Shown one piece after another: positions 1 to 11,264 of a DNA stretch of 64,000 nucleotides. The stretch covers positions 6,411,994 through 6,475,993 of the forward strand of contig OZ024891.1 of assembly GCA_964017195.1 (NCBI GenBank), written 5' to 3'. Each line of letters starts with the position of its first letter. Position 1 is the first letter of the stretch. Made by a program: the position numbers and the translations under genes. The notes below the pieces were generated by a model. It saw only the letters and a program-made list of their open reading frames with translations. It was not told the origin of the DNA and made no database searches. The DNA comes from Siderastrea radians (lineage: Eukaryota; Cnidaria; Anthozoa; Scleractinia; Rhizangiidae).

Positions 1-755
1 GTGCAACTCGTGTCCAGCGCGGGAAAACGCGCTCGGAACCGCGCGTAAACCACTAAGAAACGGAATCGCACGTCTCCTATCTTTCGTGAATCAATTATTG
101 TCTCAAGCAGTCGACAATTAATGAGAAAAAATTCTTACTTTGTTGTGTCATATATCCACGACCAAACCTCCAACCGAATATTTCCTCAACGTTTTTCAAA
201 GCACAAAATTCGCTACAGTAGTAACCTTGACAAAATGACTTCCCTGAAAATCCCCTTTTTACCCTCCAAAGAAACCAAACAAGAATTAGTCTTCAGCCCG
301 GCAGGCTGGAAAGTTCATGAACTTAGACTGACTTTTTCGTTCAAATCCTCATTGATCCATGCTCCGGTCCTACACTTGATTTTCCTTTATGGTCAAAGAG
401 TTAGAAAACTGAACACTGTGTATTGTTAAGGGACTGGCTGAACAAACGCATCAAGTAAACACGCAAATAACTGATGTCTCTACTTGTTTAGCTCGTGGTC
501 AAATATTCATACCCGTCGACGTCACATTACATGTGAATAGGTAAGTAAGTGGCTTATTTCCTGACATGTTTATACCACTCCACATTCAACAACGTAAATT
601 TTAGCTGCTTTACTTTGATAAACTATCTTTGGTATCAGCGAAATTGAGAAAGACAAGGCCATTTTGTCAGCAATGAGTGAGCATCTCCTGACACTTGCCA
701 CAGTGAACAACACGTGGTCGACTTGTTAACTCCTGTGTCACTCTTGTGGCCAGCT
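1..755. other. no gene seen upstream of gene A
   Basis: No coding exon, RNA gene or clear repeat is supported here. The 102-codon open frame at 121-429 has no splice context or recognisable protein character and is treated as chance. Confidence 0.5.
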
Positions 756-2064
756 ATGTTGGTGATCTTAGTTCTGATGGGTGTATCCATAGCACCAGAA
801 ATTCAAGGTATCTAAGCATTTTACTTCCTTTTTTGATGTTTTGATAACATTTCTGATTCTGACTTTGTACTGTTGTTCCCATTTGTAATATTTTATCAAT
901 GGAATATTTTGCCATTCATTTGTCAAACAATCCCTCTCTGCTACCTGCGGCGACCTGCTGTTTTTGACATTCACCGGCACAGTAGCGCTGTAGCAGGTAG
1001 AGTGGCAGACAAGCCACAGACTTCCCAGGGTGAGCAGTCTGTGGCTTAATACCACCTGGACACCAGGGATGCCAGTCCGCCTCAGAGTAACGTTCCAAAA
1101 ATTGTTAGGCTTCCTTAGCAGTCCACAGTTACTCATTTATACACCTGGGTGGAGTCAGAGCACGTAGAGTATAGTCTCTCGACTAACAAAACAACACTTT
1201 GCCGCCGAGACGAAGACTCCAAACCTACCTTAAAGTCAGATGGTTTAAGCACTATACACTCTTTTTTAATAAGAATATATTTTTTAAGAATATCGAGGCT
1301 GAGATTTTGAAAGGATATAATTTGTGTGTGTTGAAAATCTGTAAATACAACAAAATTATATGTTTTTAACTTAAACGTATAAACTTATTCGTTTCTCTAA
1401 ACGGCAAAACTAGCCAACAAAACGAAAAAAACCTGCACTAGCTATAGCCAAATGTTCAACGTTAATGACAGTTCGATGAACGGCGCATGTAATACATATG
1501 TACAGTATACAGTACACAGCACAGTGTTCTAAAACGGAAATGCCATAAGCTATAATTTAAGAGTAATATAAGAATATCGCTCAGCCTAAAATCGGCAGAA
1601 AAATAAGTATATTCAGCCTGGGTCAGAAAAACAACATTCTTATAAAAAAAGAGTGTATGCTATTGCGACTTCCCGTTCATTCTAAGAAGTTAGAACTTTG
1701 CACGACCAAAGCTCTGCAGAGCAATTTTTAGTTACAAAAACTTGTTCCTTCCTTTATAGCATTAGCGCAACAAGGCAAGACACATGCAATCCTGGAGTTT
1801 TTCAAGAAGGCTGGGGAAAATGCGATAAAAGCAATTTCCGGTCTTATTCCTGGCGGGAAACCTACATCCCAGCTGACCACACAGCCCAGGGGACCTGGAA
1901 TACCGCTGAACACAATCAATGAAGACTCTATCAAGCCTGTTATACCGTATAAACGCAACTTGATAGGGAAATTGAAGAATACCTATGTAAAAAAGAGAAA
2001 TGTTTCTTTTGGTTCAAAAGCCACAGGAAAACACAAATGGGATCAAAAAGAATCGATGGAATAA
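756..2064 (+). CDS. gene A: small secreted basic protein, 2 exons (hypothetical)
   Basis: Exon 1 is 756-807 and exon 2 is 1760-2064; the donor GT lies at 808 and the acceptor AG at 1758-1759, and both sides are phase 1. The joined reading frame is 357 nt, 118 aa, ending in TAA. It begins with a hydrophobic signal-like segment (MLVILVLMGVSIA). Residues about 26-44 (HAILEFFKKAGENAIKAI) would form an amphipathic helix, followed by a Gly/Pro stretch and a Lys/Arg-rich tail; there is no cysteine. AATAAA lies at 2199-2204. No family is recognised. A secreted amphipathic peptide precursor (for example host defence) is possible but only inferred. The model rests on splice signals and phase agreement, without transcript support. 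Confidence 0.5.
955..1145 (-). repeat. SINE/LINE-tail-like fragment in gene A intron
   Basis: Read on the minus strand, this stretch contains 'cccaggtgtataaatg' followed by 'gactggcatccctggtgtcc'. This resembles the tail of the SINE copy at 27221-27525 (same 'acccaggtgtataaaatggg' and 'gactagcatcccatccaggg' order). No terminal repeats were found, so boundaries are approximate. Confidence 0.4.
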
Positions 2065-3849
2065 CGGCAACAGAAACAATTGAACGGATTCCAACATTAG
2101 ACTTGTCTAGCGCCATGAAAATAAATGCCATCAAGCATTCTAAAGCTGCCAGACCTCTGGGGAGACTGGCCCGAAAATTCCTTTTTTTAAATACAACAAT
2201 AAAAACGTTAAGTCTTGATTTCTTCTTCGTCTTTTTTTAATCATTTCGACTGAGGTGTTTTCAGTAGTAGGCGTGTTGTAAAGTACCAAGGGAGAGCAGG
2301 TCCTGGGGAGAGTCTTTACAAACGTTTTCTTCCAGCTTGTAGGACCACCACGACGATTGACACCAACACTTTCACGTCTAGAAGCGTTCAAATCGAAATT
2401 CAAACATCATTTCACTAGTAAAATACAAGTGAAATAAAATGAAAGCAGTACGTCACCGTCCGGGGTTGTTTTAAAGCGGCTATTCATTTGGTCTTGCAAA
2501 AGAGTTTTCACAAATGTTAATCAAATTTGTTCATCTGCCTTTTTCGGCTGGTTGCTGATCAAGACGGGCCTCGCTTGTTTGCCGCTCAAATTCCCCAATA
2601 TAGAAAAGAGCAGTCTTCGATTGACATGGTTGGTGAAAGCTGAGTAAAGTTAAAGAGAATCTCAGTTGAGTTCAAGAAAGTCCATGGATGATAAATCGAA
2701 TTGTGAACACTTTTCCCTATTCTAATCTATAGCCAAAACCAAACGCTGTGCGCGTCTCTTTACGCTAAATCAATCAAATTACTCCCTTTCCAGTTCGTTT
2801 GTTGTTTTGGTTGTCTTTACTCATAACCATTTCAAAGCCAGACGAAAATCTCTTCTTTGAGAAGCTTCCATTTCAATAATTACCCCAGAGTGTCCAGCAT
2901 AGGCTTGGGGGTGGGCCTTGAAATGAAAGTGGCATGTGAGATTTATGGGCGGGATTTGAAATGAAAACACCATGGCGGGAAGCAAGACGTATTCTTTTTA
3001 GTAACTGTGATGTAGGAGTGCGTTTAAATGGATGTAAGAAAACTCGCGAGATCATAACCAAGCAAACATATCACAACCTAAGTAACTCGTAACACGCCAA
3101 AGTGAGTGTGGGATGAAGATTCTGATTGGCGCGGAATCGCCGGACGGGACCACATTAACGGCAGGTTGCGGGATAAGTAGGAGACAGGATTGGAAGAGGC
3201 TATCCGGGACCCCACATTGTAAGACTTAATTCAGAGGCTAAACAGCTAGACTGAACCCACATTGCATAATTCAAGGTTTGACCGTTGTAATATGAAGGTT
3301 AATGTAGTGACCGTGTTAATTAGCTGCACTCCGCGTTCGTACCTAATTTAAGAGAAATTCCGAATGGAGCTAAACATTTTTAGAACCGAAGAGGAATCAA
3401 TTTTGATAAACAAGAACTTGTAGGATTGATAGCCGTAGCAAGACTTTCTTTTAAATTTATATTGTTTTTCTAATTCGGTTGTTCGAATAAGACATTTGTT
3501 ATGCGTCATCGCGGTGAACTTAACACAGTCTCTTAATCGGAAAGAGAAGTTGAAATCTCAAGAGAAAATCCTAACTTCAATGTAATGGTTGTTGTTTTAA
3601 GTGAGTCACTTGTTCTTAGCGCACTTCCTGTGATAAGGGCGTTAGGGCGTGACCGAACGACAACACCTCACTTACTTGACGCACTCTTGCTTAACAGCTT
3701 TTGCGTCTGCTCTAATTGCCATGACAATTCACGTGCAAAAAACACACTAGGACAGAGCCTTAATGCAAAGAAGTCTAACCCGTTTACCTGTGAAATGCGT
3801 CAATTTTCGTAATCATTTTTCTCACTGAGTCAAGCCAGCTGAATCTGTT

Positions 3850-4275
3850 GACAAGTGTGGCTCCACACGTAACCTTACTTTTAACTGTGCTGTACAAGGT
3901 ACCTCTAACTGTTTCAAGTCTGTATGTGGACAAAAGTGTGACAGTTCTAATGGTAGTTAGAGCAATACTTTACAGTTGAACTGTTTATTATGTTGTACAA
4001 GGGTGCGTCAATGTGGATGAAATCCTAAAGTGTGACTACGTAAGCTACTGGACAGTGCTTTGTAATTATGGCGCTGTTTGTTACGAGGGACAAGGTGCCT
4101 TCATGTACAAGGTGGTTCTAACTTTTGAGTCTGTGGATAAAATCCTGACATGTGACCATGCATGTAACCTATTGGACAGTAGTTTACTGTCGTGTTGTTT
4201 ATTATGCTGTACAAGGTGATTCTAATCTGTGGATGAAATTCCGTAACTGTGATAATCCAAATGAAAGCTCTCCAG
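3850..4275. repeat. degenerate ~130-150 bp tandem repeat, coral satellite-like
   Basis: At least three diverged units recur with the same word order: 'gtacaaggt', 'tctaa', 'ctgtggatgaaat', 'gtgac' and 'ttatgttgtacaagg'. The last unit runs into 'aaatgaaagctctccagcag'. The opposite-strand version of the same words ('gctttcatttgaa', 'agtactgctcagtag') recurs at 38890-39240 and 7250-7310, so this is a dispersed family. Confidence 0.55.
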
Positions 4276-4956
4276 CAGAACTATTTGGTGACGCTGAGAT
4301 TTGTTTTACAATGTTTCTTCGAAGGAAAGCTGAAAATTTTGTTTTGTTTAGATCTGTGAACGCCTTTTAGAGTAAAAAAGGTTGACTTTGATATACAATG
4401 CCAGTTTCTTTCTCCTTCATCCAACGCAAGAAAAATGAATCGAAACACCTGTTCCTTTGTTTACGTTAAACATTGGCTGCTTAGAAAAAAACTATCTTAG
4501 CCGAAGTTTGTGGTTTTGAACGGGTTTGCAGCCACTCAATCAAAAGAATAATGTAAACGCAATATCCAACGATTAACAGTTCTTCTGAGGTTTTGTCTAG
4601 CTACCAATTTTCTTAACATTTACCAGCAATGCTTATGTCGCTGCAAGCGTGTACAATTGGGCTCACATCGTGGTATCAGGTGTTCAAAACAACAGCTGTT
4701 GAACCTTATGTTTGCACTGGTTAGTGACAGTTAAAAAAGTTATAGTTTTTTAAAGACAACTTTCGGAAAATCGAGAATATTTCAGATACATCCTCTCTTG
4801 CAGATAGGAATATTCTACCGGCTTATTTTTCTCGAATTCTAAATCCCACAAAGACAAAAGGCGTCAGTTGTCGTCCATCACATTCAATAGACTTCGAGCA
4901 ACCCCCTTTTCTCTAATGTAAAAGTGTCAGTGAAAAAAAGAAGCACGTGAGGACAA

Positions 4957-5039
4957 GCAAAAATTGCCTTGTCGCGCAGAAATTCGACGCCCAAATGTAG
5001 ACTGGGCGTCGAATTTCTGCGCGACAGGCAAATTTTTGC
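4957..5039. repeat. near-perfect 37-bp hairpin
   Basis: The arms at 4957-4993 and 5003-5039 pair almost completely around a 9-nt loop; both contain the sequence for 'gtcgcgcagaaattcgacgccca' or its complement. It could be a foldback MITE core or a small-RNA precursor. A second, shorter inverted repeat (5068-5112, 'acacatctc...gagatgtgt') follows directly. Confidence 0.7.
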
Positions 5040-5067
5040 GTGCTCTTGAATGCTTCTCGTCTCACCA

Positions 5068-5112
5068 AAACACATCTCAGCTCCGAGGCCAAACCTGGGA
5101 GATGTGTTTTTG
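5068..5112. repeat. short inverted repeat next to the 4957 hairpin
   Basis: 'aaaacacatctcagctc' pairs with 'gggagatgtgttttt' across a short loop. It may be part of the same foldback element. Confidence 0.5.
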
Positions 5113-8026
5113 TGTTCCCTGAATTAATTAGCTTATATTTGCTCCTCTCCTTACTTGAGTACATTGGAACTCCGCCTCACTACACCCGGAATTTTTGGCC
5201 CAAAAAAAAATTATGCATTCATTTACTTAGCTAAGTACCCCATTAATCTAGCTACTCCATTTGTACGATCACATTTTCATGGCCTGTCGGTCTGGATCAT
5301 TCCAGCACTTTTCCGTCACCGAAAAGCGATTTAGCCAGGCAAAACTGGAAAGTCATGGCAGGCCTACTTCTTCAAGTTTTAATGATTTCCCTTTTAGTGT
5401 AGCCGTGAGTGAACATAAATAACAGTTTGCACAGAGTTAAAAGCTGTTGAAATTTGCGAACATTCACTCAGAATTCACATCGCATTTCTATGTCTGGCGA
5501 TCAAGAATACATATGTCCTTGACTTGTAATTGAACCGCTTGAAGCCTTTTCACTTTCTTAACAAAGTTATACGCTTAAATGCCTTGTCAAAACATCCATT
5601 TTGTTAATGATTTCTAGTGTAAACAACAGGTGAAAAGCTTTCTCTTGCTTGACTGGTCTTAATGTCCCAGAAGGATTAAACGCAAGAACGGTTGTCTAGA
5701 CCGCGCCTTGTGATTGGTCAATTCGAAAGATGATCTCAACCCATATACCAATCTGAGTTCATATTTTTACACCAAAGGTGGAGGGCAATGGCGATTCCGG
5801 TCCTTCGGCGAATTCTGTTGCGAGAAAATCCAGAAATGTTCTAGTCCTTTGCTGTTGCCTTTTTGCTTTTCCACGATTTCAAGTGTTTTGCTTTCCGTGG
5901 GTTTGATTTTCTTTCAAACGTAGATATTTTTACACTGTGTAGTGCCGTAACATGACAAACGTATGAACGTTTACAGGTAAGCCATTATTTCACTTCAATA
6001 ACTGTTAACAGGAAGGTGCTCTGAAATAACATGGCTACCCAAGCATAGACCGTTAGTTCCGATTCACATTGCTTAAAAACCAAGACTGAACAAAGACCAT
6101 AGGTTTAATCGCGCTTAAATGCTGTGAATATGTCACATCTGTCATTTTTCCTTGATTTGGATCAAGTGTCTGAAAGCTAAAACCAGCTAAATCATGACAA
6201 ATAACCTATTTTTTAGAAAGTTATCTCAGCCGGACGGCTTCGCTTCAACACCGTGTTAAGAAAATCGTTTGTTCATCCAAGCATCCGTTTCGCACTTTCA
6301 TAAACTACCGCAGTATTTTTATTTGTGTTTTCTGCTCTTGCCAATTCAATGGGAGGGTCGTTCATTGAAAGTCTAAAAAGAGGTCACTGGTGATAAAATA
6401 AATTGACAACATTCCGACGCCCTTTAAAGCTTAGCTCTAAAAATATTTGCAGTGTTTGATAATTACTTGAGGAAATTATTCTTTGGTAAAATCGCTCGCC
6501 AGGTTTTGGTCTAAGAGAACTGATGAGATTTTGCCTTCATGCGCCTCTGATGAAATCACGAGCTCCCGCCCATAACTTGGAACGTGACAACGTAATTAAA
6601 GACCGTCCTGATTCTAAATCTGCCAAAATTATCTAAGAACACATCATATCTTCCTTTTGAGAAAGCGAAGAAAACGCTGAATGTCTGAGCTTTGCAAGAT
6701 CGGTATCCTAAGGGTAGGTTTTAAAATAATTAGAAATCTGAGGCTTTTATTATAATCAACGGTGTTTTGATTTAAAGCTTTGATTTAGAGTTCATAAGTG
6801 GCTTATCTTTGCTTTGATGATTGTTTTAACATTAAAAACGAGTGCACTTAAGATGCGTTTGGCCGCCATGCTTATCTGTAATAAGGAAGGATAAAATAAT
6901 AAACGCCAGTCAATAATATTATTGAGTCATATATCGCAAATTTGTGGTTATTACAACAACTGGAATACTAAATATTGCCTGAACTTTGTATATCGGCTAG
7001 TCTTGGCAGATATTTCATGACCAGCGCAATTTGAAATGCCTGAACATGTGATATCTGCAGAACGACCATAAATTCCTTTTTTTTTGCCAGCACGAAACAC
7101 AATCAATCACACACGATCTTTGCTAAGTAACATAGAAAAGTGACTCAATTTAGAATAACGTAGTTATTTTTGGCATAAAGAGTTGAAAGTTTGTGCTTTC
7201 CGTGTAGAATTGGGCTAAAAATAAGTCTGGGATATCTGAGTACAAATAAAAAGTACTGTTGATGGGCTTTCATTTGAATGTTCACATTACAGGATTTCAT
7301 CAGCAGTGATTATAAATCTGAACTGTATTACTGTATTGTACAGCTGCATAGAGCTTTAGTCAAAAGAAAAAAGAGTTAATAAATATTGCCAGTTGAGTTG
7401 CCTCCAATTTAGTATTTTAAGGTATTTTTTGACGCTAGCCATCTGAAATGAGGTACACGCAAAATTATATGGTTGATCAAGCGAATCATCTAAATTGCTC
7501 GATTCAGTGAACTGCATACTTAACGGATAGCCAGGCGGAAATCCAAACGGTTTTAAAACCAACCATGGGTTAAATTTGTATTTATAAACAAGAATAGACA
7601 AAGGTGCAGTAGACGGGTGGTTAGAGCTACACAGGAACACCAGGTTGTATAAATGGGTACCGCCTCGAGAAAGTTTTCCTTGTAAAGGAGGGGTGCATGT
7701 GCAACGCACACCTCAATAACCCCACTATTCAACCAAAATAGTTGATTTTTCGCACCGTATATCAAACCTAAAACCTTTACCCGCCGACAAATATAGAAAA
7801 TACAACAAGATAACCATTCTGAGAAACACTTATACTTATATGACTATGTACGTTCATCTTGACCTTGGTTGTAAATAAACGAAAAAATAATTCTTGTCAC
7901 AAGGTCTGAAAAATTTGGTTAGCAAGATGTTTTGCCGAGCAGTTATCTTGTTGTTTTCCCTTTTCAGGACGAAACGGCAGAAACCCGTACTCTATAAAAT
8001 ATCACTGATTTTCTTTCAGATATCAT

Positions 8027-11000
8027 ATGGCCTCTGCTTCACTGAAGCTGCTTCTTTTAGTCTCCGCTTCACTTCTGCTTGGAGTCACTTCTGCTCAGGG
8101 TAGGTCTGTAATAAAGCTCATGAGAGAAAAATTCTACGGAATGAAAATTGTGTTTATAACGTGGTGCTGATGCTCTTATAACTCGTTAATTGTACGCTAT
8201 GGGTGCGTAAAATAATGGCGAACCGATAGAGAAACGTACAAATTGTTGGGAGGATAGACTACAAGCAGTCTCTCTTTCCGCTCAGGGATAGTCGAGGGAA
8301 ACGAACAAGCGGGCGAGAGCGAAAATCACCTGCGGCGTTGAAACTTGACGTGTGAGTCGAGCCGCTAGTCTAGCGGCTCGACACGAGCGTCACGTTTCAA
8401 CGCGGAAGACGATTCCACGCGGCAGGCGATTTCGTCCTTGCTCGCTTGTTCGTTTTTCTCGACGATCCCTGAGCGGAAAGAGAGACTGCTCGAAGTCTAT
8501 TGGGAGGAACCATGTGACGCATCAGCATCCTAATTGAAAGAAAGTGAAAACGGTTCAAGCTTCTGCATGCTACAGAAATCGCAGATGCGCGCCAGCCATG
8601 TTGGCCGCATGTGACCAGAGGCTTAAAGAAAACTTGAAAACATTTGTCGCTGTGTCATTTGGTGAAACACCTGTTAAAAAGTACGAGGAAAAGCTATTTG
8701 TTTTACAATACCGTGGCCGAGAATCACTGTTTAGTACCTGCATGAAACACTGCCCTCTTAAGAAGCTAACTAGAAAATGTCCTGCATAAATTGAAACGTG
8801 TGTTTCTGCAGCGAGTTTTTAACATACACTTTTTTCCCGTGAACCTTCACAGAACTTTACGAAGATGAACCAAATCTTGAGCAGTATAGTCCATTTCTGG
8901 GGGAGAATTTCATAGACTATCCCATATTAGAGGAATATGGTGTCCCCACTGTAGAAGAATTCCCTGACGAAGGTCCGGAGGAGGATGATGGGGATGATGA
9001 TCAAAACGAAGAAAATGATTCCACGGAAACAGAACAGAAAGACAAGAAAGAGGAGATAAAACACAAAGGTACGGTATGAGAGAAGTTGTTCAGGAGCAAA
9101 GGAAAGGTGTTCAGCAAAAATATTGTAAAGTATATCATTTTTTTGCGACCCCCTACAAGCTTATAAGCTTAAAGCTTAAAAAGTATCGTGTTTAAATAAG
9201 GTTTATTCAAATTTCAAATTCAATTCATCTTGAGGTGAAAGAAGTCTTGGGATAATCCACACAAAAACACTGCGCCAAACGTAAAGTGATCTTGAGTTTC
9301 TCCACGACCCTCTTTCATGCTGAAATGTCCCCTTCCCCAATTGCGATTGTGGTATAATTATAATAATAGCCTAAATAGATCAGACTGGTATAGGTAATCT
9401 CACAGTGGGTTAGACTAGAATAGGTTGGAGTAGAATGCCAGTCTAAAATAGGCTGGCATAAGTTAGACTTGAATAGGTTAGACTAGAACAGGTTAGGCTA
9501 AAATAGACTAGACTAGTCTAGGCTAGACTAGAATAGGGCAAATCACAATAGGAAAATAAATGTTAACGTGTTTTCGCCGGATGGTCTCTCACTCTATCAC
9601 CATCACGCCACGTGATCAATTTAAGCCAATCAGAGTCGGATAATTTTAGTTGTAAACTATAAACAAGGATATGTTAGGCTGGAATAGAATAGGATAGAAT
9701 AGAATAGAATAGAATAGAATAGGTCAAACTAAAGGTTAAAAATGTTCGGTGTGTAGCCAGGCATGTTAAAAACTGGTAAAAAAGAATTAAAAACGTTGAC
9801 ACTGGCTAAAAATATGGTTATTGACATTTCGGCCACTACTGTTGCCTTCCTCAGCAAAGATAAAAATGCAAATGTCTAACGGCGTCCTACTTAGAGTCAT
9901 TAAGAATACTCTATTGTTGCACTCAGAAAGTTCCTTCGAGGTGTGATTTTTTATCACACATCGGTTACATATTCTAAGTAGGACGCCGTTAGACATTTGC
10001 ATTTTTATCTTTGCTGAGGAAGGCAACAGTAGTGGCCGAGACGTCCATAACCATATTTTTAGCCAGTGTCAACTTTTTAAATTCTTTTTTACCAGTTGTT
10101 AAACTAAAGGTTATGACAAGATTAATTTAATAACACATCTTTTCTGATCAAAGGGCATATAAGTGTGAGGTGATTACTTGGAAGAGGGAGCTTCAGTTTT
10201 TGTTGTTGTGAATGTTACCATGACATCTCCCTAGAATTCTGCCTCCCCTATGGAAACGTGATGTTTCCGTTGACTTCGTCTAGGGAAACATTTAAAGATT
10301 CTCATTTTTTTTGTTCCTTCATTTTGCTGCCTAAAGATCAAATATTCTCACTTGTACTAAAGCAACCTTTTGCTATCTTTCTTTCAGACAATGAGCATGC
10401 GCAAAAGGCATCCTCTGCATTGAATACAAAAAGCGACGCACGCAAAAAGCGGCAGCTCCCTCTTCAAGGTATCACTCTGAGATCAGCATGTAAACTCTCC
10501 TTACTTCCTTCTATTGCCTAACTTCCTACCAGTAGGGAGAATCTAGCTCAAACTCTCCATAAGTCGCGGTTACACGAGCTACCATTGTTTTGTTCCGAGA
10601 GGAGCAATTTTGTGAACTACTTCGCTATTGTACAGTAAATTAACACTTCCTCGCGTCTCTTTTGCGAATTTTTCAGCTGCCAAGTTTCGCCATGTAGGAC
10701 TGGCTGAATGGGCGATTTTGACCGCTAACTGGTGAAAATATCTTCAAGTTTCCGAAATTTCTTCAGTTCTTCAAGACATCACGTCTGCGTCTCTAATTCG
10801 CCAAAAAAAAAAAAAACTCGTGTCAAATACATATTAGTGGAGACGACCTTTTTATCGTCTCCACTTAATCGTACATTTTTATGACACAGAGACGGTGACT
10901 TGATCTAGTCAAAAATGTTCATGTTGTACTTGCACTGAAAGTTTATTGTACCTTGTGAAAGACACGAGCGTGGGACAAAGAAAAAATCTGAGTCCCTGAC

Positions 11001-11230
11001 AGGAATCGAACCCATGACCTCCCAGCACCGGGCGGGCGCTCTATCCACTGAGCTACGAGAACTCATGGAGAGCGAGGCCATTTTTTTTTACTGAGTTCTT
11101 ATGTGACATGCGTCCTGCATACTGCTAGGATCAGCAATGTCGATGTCATCATGAATAGGCTTCTTTCGATATATTAAAATTCAGCTTGGTAGCGAGGCCT
11201 AGAGGACACAAATAAAAGAAATTTTACAAG

Positions 11231-11264
<34 letters not shown>

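Larger units (their letters stand above)
2205..7985. other. intergenic region without a supported gene
   Basis: About 5.8 kb of AT-rich sequence. It holds a degenerate tandem repeat (3850-4275) and two strong hairpins (4957-5039, 5068-5112). Open frames here are short, without signal peptides, splice partners or recognisable domains. Confidence 0.5.

Noticed and set aside
10980..11070. Apparent tRNA gene on the minus strand (also 11400 and 11550)
   Set aside because: A and B boxes are present, but the anticodon arm does not fold and three copies share the same non-tRNA tail, so these are SINE heads.
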